Source: Petrosia ficiformis (Eukaryota > Porifera > Demospongiae > Haplosclerida > Petrosiidae). From it: a stretch of 64,000 nt of DNA. The position numbers were made by a program, and so were the translations under genes. The notes beneath the pieces were generated by a model. The model was not told the DNA's origin, ran no database searches, and saw only the letters and a list, made by a program, of their open reading frames with translations. Where the stretch lies: NCBI GenBank assembly GCA_947044365.1, contig OX345637.1, forward strand, positions 3,706,501-3,770,500. The letters run 5' to 3'. Position 1 is the first letter of the stretch, and every line of letters begins with the position of its first letter. Positions 11,173-23,251 of this stretch are shown piece after piece.

Positions 11173-14100
11173 ATGGCTGTTTGTGGGAGAGGTAAGTCAC
11201 ATAAGTAGTGTTGTTTTAGCTAAAACTGAAACTAAAACCCCTTTTTGTAAGGCGTTTTGACTTTTAGTTATCTAAACTATAACTAGGTCTATTGCAATAT
11301 TATATTATATAATATACATGTGTATGTATAACTAACTAAGATTAATAATGGTTACTTTAGTTAGTTAAATAAAACTAAAACCCTTTTAGTAAGCTTAACG
11401 TAATTTTACTAAAATAAAAGTTTGAGTAACCAGGCATACATAACTAAAAGTAGTCAAACTAATACAACACTAATTGTAAGCTGTGCAGACTCTGGTGGCA
11501 ATGCTGGCAAACTGATATCATTGATATGTGATGGTATAATTAAGGTCTTTATTGTGTGTCTAGCCTCCAGTCTGGCAATGCCAGACCATTTGTGATCAAC
11601 TGGGATATTTGCCATCAATATAATTATTATGAACATAGAGTGTTAGTCTCGCGAGTCAGACTGTGTTCCTTGTGATAATTATTATTTTAGCAAATTATTA
11701 TTGGGTGTGGCTATAGCGGCCAGGTATACGAGATGAAAGAGAGTGTGGGGAAATGCTTACAAGTCATCGCTAAGTTGTGCGCCAAAACATATATGCTATT
11801 ACTATTCATGATATTCCTAACTTGCTATCACAGATCTATAGGCCATGAGTGAAATACATGCTTGCAGGCTTCATTGATCATGAGTTATGAATATCATGAA
11901 CAGTAATAGTATACGTTTTGGTGCACTACTAACCAATGGCTTGTAAGTATTTCCCCAGACTCTCTTTCCGTCCTGTCTCCCGCACACTATAGCTGCACCC
12001 AATAATAATTAGCTTAATAATAATTTTGTTTTCAAGGAACAGAGAGTCTGGCTTGCGAGACTAATAAGGTGTGGCTTGTTCAGATTTAAAACCTATCTTA
12101 ACAGTCTCCCTAGACACTAGAATTGAGGGATGTGCTTAGGTGGCGAATATTCTTGTTGACCTACCTTTTATATTACACACTTACATGTACTTCAGTAGGT
12201 TAGGTGTATGTAATCTTGCCATATTTGACTCCTGTTCCTAGCCACATCGAGAACCTTCTTTAGTATATTGCGACAGCCATGTCATGTGTTTCTCAGTAAT
12301 ACATGAATTTATTTGAGTTAGCTTTGATCTAGTTTGTTAATGATGTAATACAATTAATTGCATATTTGTTATTAATTTGATTTCTACAATGATAATAATT
12401 TAATAATGATTATAATATATAGACAGGTATGAATAATTTATAATTACATGTATAATGATGCAATATTAGCAGATCTTGGGCATTAATTATGAGAGATACA
12501 TTAATCATCTTGGAAATGTATTTTCAAGTCATATTTTTCTAAATCACCTATAAATTGCCACATAAATAATGCCAGCTATTGATAATGAAAAATGTTATCT
12601 GCTTTTGATTATCACAGTTTCAAATATATATTGTATGATGGTGACATCATCCCTTTGATGTGGTGAGGTCTATATATTGTTTATAGACCTAAGAGGAGGT
12701 CTTATTTTTTAATACAGACCTGTCTGACAACTCTGTGTACACTATATGTGCAGGAGATGTCACCATCATACAATATATTGTTTATATATAGTATGCTAAT
12801 AGGTCCTATATACTGAATATAGGACCCTTGTTTTGTGTCCTCGGACGTGATATAGCCCTCGCAGGCTCGGACTATATCTAATCCTCAGACACAAATTAAA
12901 CTCAGGTCCTATATTTTGTATATTTGATCTATTAGCATAATATATAATATACATATTATGTATAACTACATGTACATGTATATGATACAAAATTGAAGCT
13001 ATACAGGTAACCAATCCAAAGTTATAAGAGATTGATTGACAAAGACGCTAAATGTGGGTGTTGACACTGACCATTGCAGTTTCAAACACTCACCTTGCTG
13101 CTTTCCACTGACTAACAAAGCATGATTTTGGTATCTGAGTTTCTTAGAAGGTACTGTGTCTAACTAAGTAAGTGAAAAGTCTGTGTTGTGGTAAAATCTA
13201 GAAGTTATAAAGGTAAGTAAAAGTGTGGGCGTTGCCCATTGAACTATTAAACTTTCAAACACTCGCCTTTCTATATATGGAAAACATTTAGTTCATACAT
13301 GTATATTCGTGAACTAATTGGCGAATTTTAATTTGATAGTTTGAACCCACAACTGCCAAATAAACAAGTGTATATAGAGAAAAAAAACATGCGTATATTT
13401 GCTTTTGATGACTATGTATTAAGCATTGCTGATGGCACTAGTGTCTCTACCTTTCTGTGTACTCGAAAGCTGGGGCCTGAAGAAGTAAGCGTAAGCCTGA
13501 TTGCAGTCTAAGTACACAGATCTTTGGTGAACTGACTGAAGTATTCCTACAAGATTCTAAATGATGACTTCCTCATATCTGAAACTTAACAACTTATTAT
13601 ACTTACTTGTTAAAGATTCTTGCATAATATTTATACTGTTTCTCTGCTATATACAACAGTTATTAGCAGTTTCTTTTACGCGCCACGCCCATTAATTGAC
13701 CGAGCCCCGGGAATGACGCAACTTCCTTAACTACGTATACAACGCATAGTCGCGCAAGTGACACAAACATATATATATATATATATACATTAAACCCCGT
13801 GGAAAGCAATTACATAGGGATGGCCTTACGGGCCATAAAAATATCGTCAATATCTTTATGTATACGGTATGTGTAATAATCGGTCCAACTGAGATTGAGT
13901 GGTAGTAAATTGATTTTGCAATGTAAAATATTGACAAACCATCAAACGTAATTATATATAATTACATGTATGTTACTGAGTTAGCATTATACAATACATT
14001 GCTTACATGTATTAATTTCATAATCACCTGCAGATTCACAAAGTGACTTGATGTCAAAGGAAGAAATGGGCTTTAATGATGCTTTACTTAATATGTTTGA

Positions 14101-17100
14101 GAAAACACAAGAGCAATATAGTAAAGATCGTACAAGACAATGTGAATTCCATTATATTCATTGGTTGTGTGTGTGACATTATCTTATTTATGTAGTATAT
14201 ACTGAGGATGAAGTATGCAAAATACGAGAGGAAGAAGCTAATAAATGGAAAGATTGTACTGAAGAGAAAGATAAGATGATTAGTGTATTTACATTTGGGG
14301 AATCATTGTTGAAAAGAACAGTGGACGATTTGAATAAACGTGAGGCAGATTATCAACAATTACTTGAAACAAATTTCTCTTACTTTAGAACTGGTAATCC
14401 AAGCTAAACTTTCATTAAATGCATTACAAGAATCACACTTTTTGAGGATGAGGGTCAAACAATTGGAGGAACTTCTTAAACTCAAATCTACCCCTTCAGC
14501 AGGTCTGTATTACATATGAGAACTTCATTTATAAACTCAACAATGATATCAAAATAATGAAAATAGAATATTAATATAAACAATAACATTGTTTAACTTT
14601 GTTCATTAATGAATAAGATAGTATACTTGTGTAGCAATTCTTTAAGTTACTGATAGTAGTTTATCAGTTTAGTTCCATTGTTTGGAACTAAGTTTTAGAA
14701 TGTGATGCTGATGTCTAACACTGCATCACAACCTGGGAGGAACATACTTGTCCTTCCTCTCTGTTGGTCATATACATAATTATTATGTACAATTTATGCA
14801 TTGAATGTGTGTTGTGTTTTCATTAGATAAGGAAAACATGGAGACAGTGGAAGCAAAAGAACATCATCAGAAGATCCATGAAGAAGAACCTCTAGAGAAG
14901 GAGATGTCAAAATCAGTAGATGACAAATCAAACATTAGTGATAAGATACTAATTTTACAGGAAGGTTGGTTGAGTATTACCATGCAATATTATACATTAT
15001 TAATATAATTATAAATACATCAGAAATAGAGTCATTCCAGAACATGATTATCAGTAAGAACGAACAAATACAGCAACTGCAGAGTATAATAGACACAAAT
15101 GAGGAGAGAATAAATGAATTAGAGTCAAAACTAAAACGTATGCCATGCATGCATGCTTTATTTTATTATTAACCTTTTAAATTATTTTGTCATTTTAGAA
15201 CTGCAGACAACGATTACTGATAAAGATACACAAATAGAAGAGTTGGAGGCACAAATAGCTAACAATCAGATATTTCCTACACATGTACCTGGTTAGTCAT
15301 AATTTACTAGTCATTTGTCTTAGATATTGTTGACTTATGTACTGAACTAGTGTTCAATCAAATTTATATACCTTGAAGAAAATTATTTTTCCAAATGCTG
15401 TCATTTGTTGTATGTTGTGTATATGCCCTACCATTTGAGTGAGTGACCTCCCTTGAATGATGTAACTTAAATGATTTTGCAATGAAGGATGAACTTTTGA
15501 TCCTGACGTGTAATTATGACCCATAGGGCCATCCCCATGATTGCTTTGAACTATATCTATCTATAAATACCATTGTCTGTCAAATTCACTCACAACGAAG
15601 ACCAAGAAAATTATACGTTGACATGCACGCATTAATGTGATGTAATAAAAGGAGGCATTGACACTGACATTTCAGTGTTATAAAGAAGATTGGAGAAGAG
15701 ATAATCAGATAAACAATAATCAGCGACAGAATTAGACCAGGAGAGAGAAGAGCTTTAGAGACAGTAGTAGAATGAGAGTTCAGGAGATCTTTGGATAGAG
15801 AGAGACATAGACAAACACGGACAACACTAACTGATATAGACAGAAGCCTAGCTAACATCTGATAGAGATAGACATATAATGAGCCTGTAGAGTACTACAC
15901 TTAGAAGTTACTACGCTTGACTAGCTTAAACTGCCAAAGGCATTTAGAACAGGACAGACAAGTACAGAGAAGATTGGACAGAGCCCGAGAGAGAGAGAGA
16001 GCGAGAGACTTAACATTTAGTTTCTTCATTTTATTAAACAAAAATTATAATACATTCATTCATAGTATGTATAAATTAAGATTCTATGTAATAATTCTTT
16101 CAATGACCATACTACACTACTATGCTTAGAACATACTACGCTTGCCTAGCTTAATACTGTCTTCAGCAGTTTGAAGCTATTATGTACTATTACAGGGTCT
16201 TCCCTAGAAAACAAGTAGAGTGATAATTCTATTAGCTCCACCCATTTCAAAGTGAAGACTCCGTGAAATTTCTTTTTCCTTTCTCTTGAAGAAATACAGC
16301 CTTACATCAACTTTGTATACTGAAAAAACACCGCCATTTTATATTAATAATGTGCAATTGCAAAAGAAAAAGAAATAAAAAAGAAAAGAAAATAAAAGTA
16401 GAGCACTACATGCTATAGCGAAGACCCTGAATTATAAAATTATATATATTTTTTTAAATTCATGAGTTAAATATTGTAGTTAAGGACATTCTGGGGAGCT
16501 TGGTCTTGTGGTAACTGTTGTTTTAGCTAAAATACATTGTAAACACATATAAGAAGTAAGCACAATATTTAAAAACAAGTAACTATAATATAATTATAAG
16601 ATATGTTGTTGGGTTTCGACATTCAAAAGCAATGATTATTTGGTCATCAGAAAGCAATCCGTGAAATACTTTTGTCTATAATTATTATTTCTATTATTGT
16701 AGTTATACTAAGAAAGGAGGAGGAACAGTGTGCATGCTGGCCATTACCCAAGACTGTTCAGGAGACAGACCAAGAAGACAGCATACATTGGGTTATATGT
16801 AAGACCTTTTCACTAACAAAGGAGGAAGAACTGTACTGGCCATTACCCAAGATTGTTCAAGAGACAGACAGAAAAAACACCATACATTGGGTTATAGGTA
16901 AGAACTTTATTTATAGTTAATATGTGTATTAGCCTCACCTTCACCTTAAACCCATATCACTTATTTTGTTGGGTTTCATAATTTACCTATTATACTAATG
17001 CTTTTTACATGAAGTGTATAAACATGACCCTGTAATACATAGATATACAATGTGATTATAATGTACACTATATAAACTCATGACTTCAGATAGTTAAGTA

Positions 17101-17301
17101 TATTCAATGGGAGTCTCATGATGTGTAAATTAAATTAGTTTTGTTAATATATACAAAATTAATGCATAACTTTGTCAAATTGGAAATATAGCTGATGTAG
17201 TATGTTATAAACATAGGTAGAGTTTTAACTGATGTAAATTCATAATAAATCTTTTCATTCCAGCTACAAAGGAAATTTGTTATTTGTATTCCATGAGATA
17301 A
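11173..17301 (+). CDS. Coiled-coil/WPLP-repeat family, paralogue B (predicted 320 aa)
   Basis: Nine exons with all GT-AG junctions in phase 1: 11173-11191 (MAVCGR), 14034-14141, 14196-14339, 14389-14502, 14827-14964, 15024-15137, 15199-15291, 16703-16897 and 17264-17301, total 963 nt. Each matches an exon of paralogue C. The N-terminus has SQSDLMSKEEM and YTEDEVCKIREEEANKW. The centre is acidic and coiled-coil-like (IHEEEPLEKEMSKSVDD; EIESFQNMIISKNEQIQQLQ; DKDTQIEELEAQIANNQ). Exon 8 holds two in-frame copies of a 33-residue unit (WPLPKTVQETD ... IHWVI), and the last exon ends KEICYLYSMR. One intron is 49 nt (14340-14388). Intron 1 is 2.8 kb and full of foldback elements. I do not recognise the family; a cytoplasmic coiled-coil scaffold or regulator is inference. 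Confidence 0.75.
11208..11470. mobile_element. MITE with GTGTTGTTTTAG ends, copy 2
   Basis: Starts GTGTTGTTTTAG and ends CTAATACAACAC, flanked by TA on both sides. Shares the ACCCCTTTTTGTAAGGCGTT / TTTTAGTTATCTAAACTATA interior with 7897-8189. It sits 16 nt downstream of the donor of paralogue B exon 1. Confidence 0.75.
11643..12064. mobile_element. 422-bp foldback element with full-length arms
   Basis: Starts TTAGTCTCGCGAGTCAGACT and ends AGTCTGGCTTGCGAGACTAA. The two halves are diverged inverted copies: GGGGAAATGCTTACAAGTCAT on the left pairs with ATGGCTTGTAAGTATTTCCC on the right, and AATAATTATTATTTTAGC with its counterpart. Each arm is about 190 bp. No ORF. Lies in intron 1 of paralogue B. 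Confidence 0.85.
12628..12947. repeat. Two adjacent hairpin elements
   Basis: The first has perfect 21-bp arms, ATATTGTATGATGGTGACATC at 12628-12648 and its reverse complement at 12756-12776, with a nested GGTCTATATATTG palindrome. The second (about 12783-12947) has arms around TATGCTAATAGGTC and GATCTATTAGCATAAT. Its centre is a GC-rich palindrome, ATATAGCCC ... GGGCTATAT-like, at about 12850-12880. Both look like MITE-type insertions in intron 1 of paralogue B. Confidence 0.75.
13035..13175. repeat. Short interspersed repeat shared with 48155-48290
   Basis: Blocks ACGCTAAATGTGGG, TTGACACTGACC, TTCAAACACTC, TGCTTTCC and TTTCTTAGAAGGT recur in the same order at 48155-48290; a shorter trace is at 13215-13270. 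No coding content. Confidence 0.5.
13420..13850. repeat. Interspersed repeat family, copy 2
   Basis: Same ordered blocks as 6680-7240: GCTGATGGCACTAGTG, CATTAATTGACC, GAATGACGCAACTTCC, CGCGCAAGTGACACAAAC, a TA run, then GTGGAAAGCAATTA and GGGATGGCCTTACGGGCCAT. This copy keeps more CG dinucleotides, so it may be younger. Intron 1 of paralogue B. Confidence 0.6.
16703..16897 (+). repeat. Two in-frame 33-aa WPLP units (paralogue B exon 8)
   Basis: The period is exactly 99 nt (GTTATA landmarks at 16792 and 16891). The first unit ends GTTATA-T-GTAAGA, so a donor-like GTAAG survives inside the exon. Reading through keeps the frame into the second unit (KEEELYWPLPKIVQETD). Confidence 0.85.
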
Positions 17302-18185
17302 ACAAGAGAAATGGAGAAAATTTTGTTAAAGCCTTCATGTATCTAAAAATTTGATATAATTGTTTATACCGTCTGATATAATTTTATATTGATAATTATA
17401 ATCATGTCTTTTTATAACTGGAGTCAAGGAATTAAGTATGTATGATCAATGAGAATAGTACTAGCTATTGATAAATTAAAGGGATACTGTTTTCTTTTCT
17501 GTACTGTATATACATTTGTCTTAGAAATTCTTGTTTTCACTGTAAATGAAGATACAGGAACAATGTTAATTGTTGTTATTTAATTAATTAACTTATTTCT
17601 GGCTGAACCATAGGGTCTTATATGTGGGTTGAAATTTATTTCCTCCCCTGAGATTCTACTATAACCACACCCACCTTGATCAAGCATAATTATTATTACT
17701 GTGTGTGAGGTGTGGCTCAGCATCATGCAACTTTGCAACTTTCTAAACCTCCTGGAGCAATCTCACTGTCACCTCAACCTTCCTTACCAATTATTACAAC
17801 ACACAGCATCACTCAAGTCTGCAAGCGAATGCTAATTTTCACTTATTCTCCCAACATCCTTTTCTCTCTCACTAGAACTAGCTAGAAAGCAAGTCTATAC
17901 ATCACACATACATCAACATGCCATTCAAATCTCTTTTTACTTTTTTAATTATTATTAAAGTAACATCAAAGAGCGGACACTTTAATCATCAAAGCACCGC
18001 CCAACCACATCCAGCGTGGGCGTTTTGGACAATAGAATGCCGACATGTCGCCACTACATTGGTATACTCTCCTAATCTACGGTAATTTGGAGTGTGGTAC
18101 ATCCACGATCCAGTTTAAATTAGTAAGTTGGTTGCACTTCCTCTCTGACAGGAAGTTGTAACAACCTTATAATAAAACCGAAAGG
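17302..18185. repeat. B-to-DIRS spacer with ~480-bp interspersed repeat R1, copy 1
   Basis: 17302-17700 shows nothing coding. 17700-18180 is a repeat (CTGGAGCAATCTCACTGTCA; CAAGTCTATACATCACACAT; GACAATAGAATGCCGAC; ACAGGAAGTTGTAA). Diverged copies are at 52175-52632 (same orientation) and 35450-36330 (inverted, two partly overlapping copies). No ORF; probably a non-autonomous element. Confidence 0.75.
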
Positions 18186-18647
18186 GCTACGCCGTCTCGT
18201 GATCAAGCGTGTGACTTCCTGAGTCCGCGCCGCAACCCGCCTAATTAACGCATACAGGTTTCTATTTACCTGGAGGGCCAGACCAGCTGCCTCCTGTTTG
18301 AGGCATAGTATAGGAGGAGTTATGGGAGATTCATAGAGGCACAGGACTCCTCCCATAGGTGAAACCTAAGCCCCACCCATTGCTTGTTCCCACCCCTTTG
18401 TTAGTTGGATTAGACTGTGGGGGCGGAGTTTAGCTAAGGGCGGAGTTCTTGCTGCCCAAGGGAGTATTAAGAAACTCCCTCCCCAAGACAATATGTAGTA
18501 TATGAAAACATTGAATAATGCTGGTAAACATTGATATAACTGTCAAACCATGAACATGTAGATACGTAAGGGAGGCATCATTAGTATGATGCTATAATGT
18601 ACATAAAAGACCGAAAACAACGAATGAAGAGATATACTATACAATTA

Positions 18648-20760
18648 ATCCCTTTGGTTGCAGTACAGACACTAGGTTCCTGTAAGCTGTTTTGTAGGAG
18701 TTCGGATGTATAGGCAGTATGCAGATGATTCCCACCTGCCAAGATAGAGTCTGGTATACCAACCCTTGCTGCTGTTGTTGCAGCACCTATCCTAAAGCTG
18801 TGACCATTGTAACCACTGGAATCGATTCCTGCAGATGAAAGCCCCTGCTTCAGCCTAGAGACAAAGGTCTCCTTGTGAGGGGTCCCCCACTGGAGAGTAG
18901 GAACAATGGGCCAGGAGTACCAGGACGGATTGCCAGATAAGCAAGTACCGCTGCTACAGGGCATAAAAGTGACCCTGTCGCTCCACAAACAAAGTGATCC
19001 CTTTGCCATATGGGTCGGTCTTACTCTTGCTCAAAAACAAACTGATGCATTTGGGTTTGTGGTGATCATCTACACGGACACCATCTATCTGAAGTAGGGG
19101 TGAATGGCCTTCCTTTGTTGAAGTGAATTCTCCACAACGAAGAAATCCAAAAAAACCCAAGCAGCATGCTGCCCACATCATTATAATGTCTGGGTCAGCA
19201 GAGCGACTAGACCAAACCTGTTTCAATTTGAACAGAATTTCTGGTGTGATCGGCAAACGAATGTGGACTGGTTGGTTTCCAGTAGAACGTCTTATTCCAT
19301 TTAGTACATACTGCAGCCGTGGGATTCGACTATCCATGCAGGGATCATGGTGACCCTCCATTATCTGTAAGTGTCTAAGTGCTGACAAGTAACCTCAGAT
19401 GGAAGAATACTTTAGGCTCTGTTCAGCAAGCCAGGTAAACATAAAAACATATTATTACCACTTTGAGGGGCAGGGGTTCAAAGGTAAACATGTTGCAAAA
19501 CTTGAGGTACTTGCGTTTGGCTGAGTCATATGACCTTCAGGTTGACCCTGACAAACCTCATACAAGGTATCCCTGAAGCGCTGTCTCCAGGCTTGGGATG
19601 TCCACATCCTCTCCTGACCCAGAAGCAAGGAGTGGAGGGCCTCTGGGACAGGTGTTGCTTTGGGGTCTGCCTGTGGGAGGAAAGATAAAAATTGATGAGG
19701 CCTGTTTCTGGATAGGGCATCCGCTGCATCATTTAATTTACCAGGGATATGGACCCCTTTGTATGTAAAAGCAAATGTAGCTGCCAGGAAGAAAAAGCAT
19801 CGAAGGACATGCAACAATGAAGGGTCTTTAGCAGTGTTCTTATTGATTGACCACACCACGGCTTCATTATCTGATCGAAACAGGATGTGTTGGCCCCTCC
19901 AGGATCTCCCCCAGAGAGCTGCTGCTACTGCGATAGGAACCATCTCTTTGGCTGCAATAATGTTGATATTCAGCCACTCATGAGGCCATTCTAGTTGAAA
20001 CCATTCTCCCGACTGTGTGTAGGCACCACAACCCCAGGAGCCAGAAGCATCAGATGTGACAGACACTGAAGACACTAATGCCGGCATAAACGATACCCCA
20101 TTCCATTGCTTGGCAAATTCATGCCACCAAAGTAAGTCTCCTCGGCACTGGGTATTCAGTCTGACAAAATGATGGTGGCAATCTGTCCTCCTGATTGCCT
20201 CAATCAAATTGTGTGTAAACAATCTACCTGGCCTCACAACTGTCGTTTAGGTAACCTAATAGTGACTGTAGCTGGCGCTTGGTTGATGACTGGCGGGACA
20301 ATCACTCATTCAACAGCTGCTGTAGACGGGACAGCTTACTACTAGGCATACGGTAGGCAGCCTTCAGGTCCAACTTGGCTAAGAGTGTGCCTGGTCCCCA
20401 TCTTCTTATAACCTCCACAGCTTCGTTTACTGAGGCATACTTCAATGAGCATAATGATGGGTCGATACCATTCAGTCTTGTGTCCCGTTGAAATCCGATG
20501 TGGAATCCGTGTGACAAGTGCCTTCTCAGGTATCCTGCAAATTGCTGATCCGGGTGGATTACTAAGAACGGCTCCCAGCAGCCACTATTAAGTGAGTGTG
20601 ACATGGAGAATGAGAAGGTGTTGCTGGGGGTTGTCATACCCCTACTCTCCAAAGCAATGAGATCTTCTATATATTGGTAACGACCACAGAGGATTCCACA
20701 TCTCTGCCACACATGTGGGGGCTCCTTGGGTTGAAGGGGTAGTGGATTTACCTATGTGAG
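18648..20760 (-). pseudogene. DIRS-like tyrosine-recombinase retroelement, decayed
   Basis: In minus-strand order: the RT N-terminus (20760-20302; HPDQQFAGYLRRHLSHGFHI, LLAKLDLKAAYRM), then RNase H (to ~19455; VTSDASGSWGCGAYTQ, FRSDNEAVVWSIN, HIPGKLNDAADALSR), then tyrosine recombinase (19388-18648; CCLGFFGFLRCGEFTS, GHSFRIGAATTAARVG, AYTSELLQ). After LDLKAAYR the sequence jumps straight to the RT C-terminal SKLSRLQQLL, so the RT core including the YADD-type box is deleted. There is a TGA in place of the usual Trp, a frameshift before VRPGRLFTHN, and at least two frameshifts in the recombinase around CPVAAVLAYL. This order is that of DIRS/Ngaro elements. Inactive. Confidence 0.9.
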
Positions 20761-21122
20761 GAGATAGTGATAGGGGGGGGGGATGGGTGTGCTATAATCA
20801 GACTAAGGTCTGGGGTTACATGCATAGGATCGCGGGTCCAACCTGTAGCTGGAATGCATCATAGCAGGTCACGCTAACCAGCAAGAACATGTGGAACGAA
20901 CACTGAAATTGTGACCAGTGGGAATGTGGTTGAAACACAATAGATTTTGTTTACTCAAGCAGAGGGGTAAGGATATACTTGTCAATTTCTGTTCTAAGAG
21001 CAGCGGTAACTTCAGAATGGATCAGGTCCCTGAAGGTAGTGTAGTGATGGTCTCACCACGTAACAGAATATTATTGACAGGGTTAAAGAGAGTTTAGAAC
21101 TGTATATTATTGACAGAGTTAA
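20761..21122. other. Flank of the DIRS remnant; short tandem duplication
   Basis: No gene seen. A ~36-bp unit (TTATTGACAG-GGTTAAAGAG-AGTTTAGAAC-TGTATA) occurs at about 21071-21106 and begins again at 21107, where it is interrupted by the piggyBac-like insertion and resumes at 22132. Confidence 0.6.
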
Positions 21123-22131
21123 CCGATTAACTGCCATAGACGCCAATTGGCGTCCAACACAGAGGGCGTTGAAACGCCGTGGACGCCAATTGGCGTCTTG
21201 GTGCCACACCTTACTCTTATGCTTATATCTCACGAAAGATATCAGTTAGGGCCCTGATATTTTGGCAACACTGAGAGGAGTTCTTGTGCTAAAAATAATC
21301 TGTACTGGGTCTAGAGGCTTACCATAAAAAAACATGGAGTTTTTTCAGTGTGAAAATTTATCGTGGTTTTACAGTGTGTTTACACTGTTTGGATTATCAT
21401 AATAATATTTCTATAAACAAGTAAAATAAGCATGACACAGAAGACAAAGATATGAGACAAGTGATGTCTTGAAAATGATGGTCAGCAATACTGAATCTGA
21501 AGATCTGTTCCTTCGTCACTGCCTATAGTATTGCAACACCTACAAATAGACAGTGGTACGGTAATGAGTGGTGACATTTATTTTGCCACTGAGGAAGCAC
21601 AGTGGTTTTATATTGCATAATTATATACACATATAAATTTTATATATATATATCATTTTCAATTATAGCAACTAATAATATAGTATAAAGTCACTATATT
21701 CCCAATCATCATTATTTATCAAGTTGCAAAACATTTTTTTTTTACATCTAAACATACTTACAACATCCAATAGAGTCATTCACTTACTTTTGATATGGCA
21801 AGTGTCCAGAGACATTTCAGGCGCTCCACATCATTATTTGAGTGTCCAAAGCCTCTGTAATGAGCTTTAGGAAGCTTTCTGATTGTAAAACAATGGGTAA
21901 TAACACACTTTCAGACAAAAAGAAACATAACTTTCCACCAGATCATCATAGCCCTTCAAGAAAACCATCGTTCGATTCCTCATCACGTGCTCTACAATGT
22001 TATAATACTGTAAAGGCAGTTTTGACGCTTGCTTCGTCATCTATAGGGGTTTTCCCTGTCTAGTAGAAATTTTTGTGATGCCTTTGGCGTTTCAGGGCAA
22101 GTCAACGCCCACGCACGCGGCTGTTAATCGG
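21123..22131. mobile_element. ~1-kb piggyBac-like non-autonomous element in a TTAA site
   Basis: Flanked by TTAA at 21119-21122 and 22132-22135. Ends are CCGATTAACTGCC (left) and GGCTGTTAATCGG (right), an inverted repeat. The host sequence TTAA-AGAGAGTTTAGAACTGTAT continues after the right TTAA and matches the unit left of the insertion, giving a clear empty-site reconstruction. The left sub-terminal region holds two copies of the perfect 16-bp palindrome GACGCCAATTGGCGTC. The interior has no intact transposase; a minus-strand acidic stretch near 22000 may be a trace. Confidence 0.85.
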
Positions 22132-22449
22132 TTAAAGAGAGTTTAGAACTGTATTCAACAACAACATGACTAAGAATTACACAACTTAAATAGAATATAG
22201 CAAACAAAAGAACAACTAACAAAAGTAAGGCACTGTCTAACAAAATGGTATAAGGTACAGACAATTATGAGGTCTGTAAGGTAAGTTAACACTTAGAGTC
22301 CAATGATGAGGTCTATAAGTTGGCCTCATTACCATAGGCATATCCTACGAACTACCTGGGCAACTACTTAATTAAGTAGTTAATAATTAATGGTTAATTA
22401 ATTAGTTAATTAATGGTTAAGCGTGCTTGAAAAGAGCGAGATACCTTAC

Positions 22450-23174
22450 CATAAACAGTTTTTGGAAAACTGACTAAAACTGGTTGAACAGGTTTGCTGG
22501 ACCTATGAGTAGCTATATCATGTGGAGGAGAGTTTGGGACACCACTCACACCAGAACAACCTGGAACACTATCACCACCATTACCAATAATATTAGTAGT
22601 TCCTTGTGAGGTACTACTGTCAGTGGGATTAACCATGACTGAGACCAACTGGTTTTCACACACTAGAGACTGAACAGATGGCTCTATGACAGTAACAGCA
22701 ACATTAGAGTGAATACCTGACTGTGATTCACCACTGGTCTCATCATCATTCACTATTAAAAATGTAGTGTATTTCATCTCATGAGATGGCATGTCATTTC
22801 CTTACTTGGCACAAGATTGTCTGTCTTTGCATTAGTGCTCTTCTTAGATGTAGTTCCCCAGAAGCTCATCAAAGTAGCATTGTTATAGTACTTCTATGTT
22901 TTATAATTATGACAGCTGACTTGCGGGTTTCAAATTACGTGGGTGGAAGGTGTGGTACATTATATTAATTATGTAAACTTTGAAAACAATTAATTTCTGA
23001 AAACTGAACAAAGTTACCTGGGCATTGCCCATGTATGCCCATGCGTAAATACGCCTATGCTCATTACAGTAGTAATTACCTGCTGTGGGGACAGACTAGT
23101 CGGCATAGTCGGTCCTTGCTAAACTGTGAACCCTCTTGTTCACTTTGCTGGGCTAAATTATCTTGTGAATCCAT
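22450..23174 (-). CDS. Hypothetical gene fragment, divergent from paralogue C
   Basis: Exon 1 reads 23174-23080 from ATG (MDSQDNLAQQSEQEGSQF) to a gtaatt donor. A second open exon, 22792-22450 (KYTTFLIVNDDETSGESQSG; Ser/Thr/Pro-rich; SFPKTVYG), ends at gtaagg. The junction between them is not resolved: the only AG sites upstream of the second exon leave a stop in phase, so the second exon may have its own ATG at 22792. No recognisable domain. It is transcribed away from the paralogue C promoter, with a THAP-bearing element between them. Low confidence as one gene. Confidence 0.35.
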
Positions 23175-23251
23175 CGCAAAGCAGAGTTACCGTCACAAGC
23201 ATGAGATTAGACCCTTCTGTCATTTGGAAAATATTTGTGGAATGTTACGTG

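Noticed and set aside
18120..18356. Minus-strand 78-codon ORF downstream of the DIRS recombinase
   Set aside because: Lies across the repeat R1 border and DIRS 3' terminal region; no motif.
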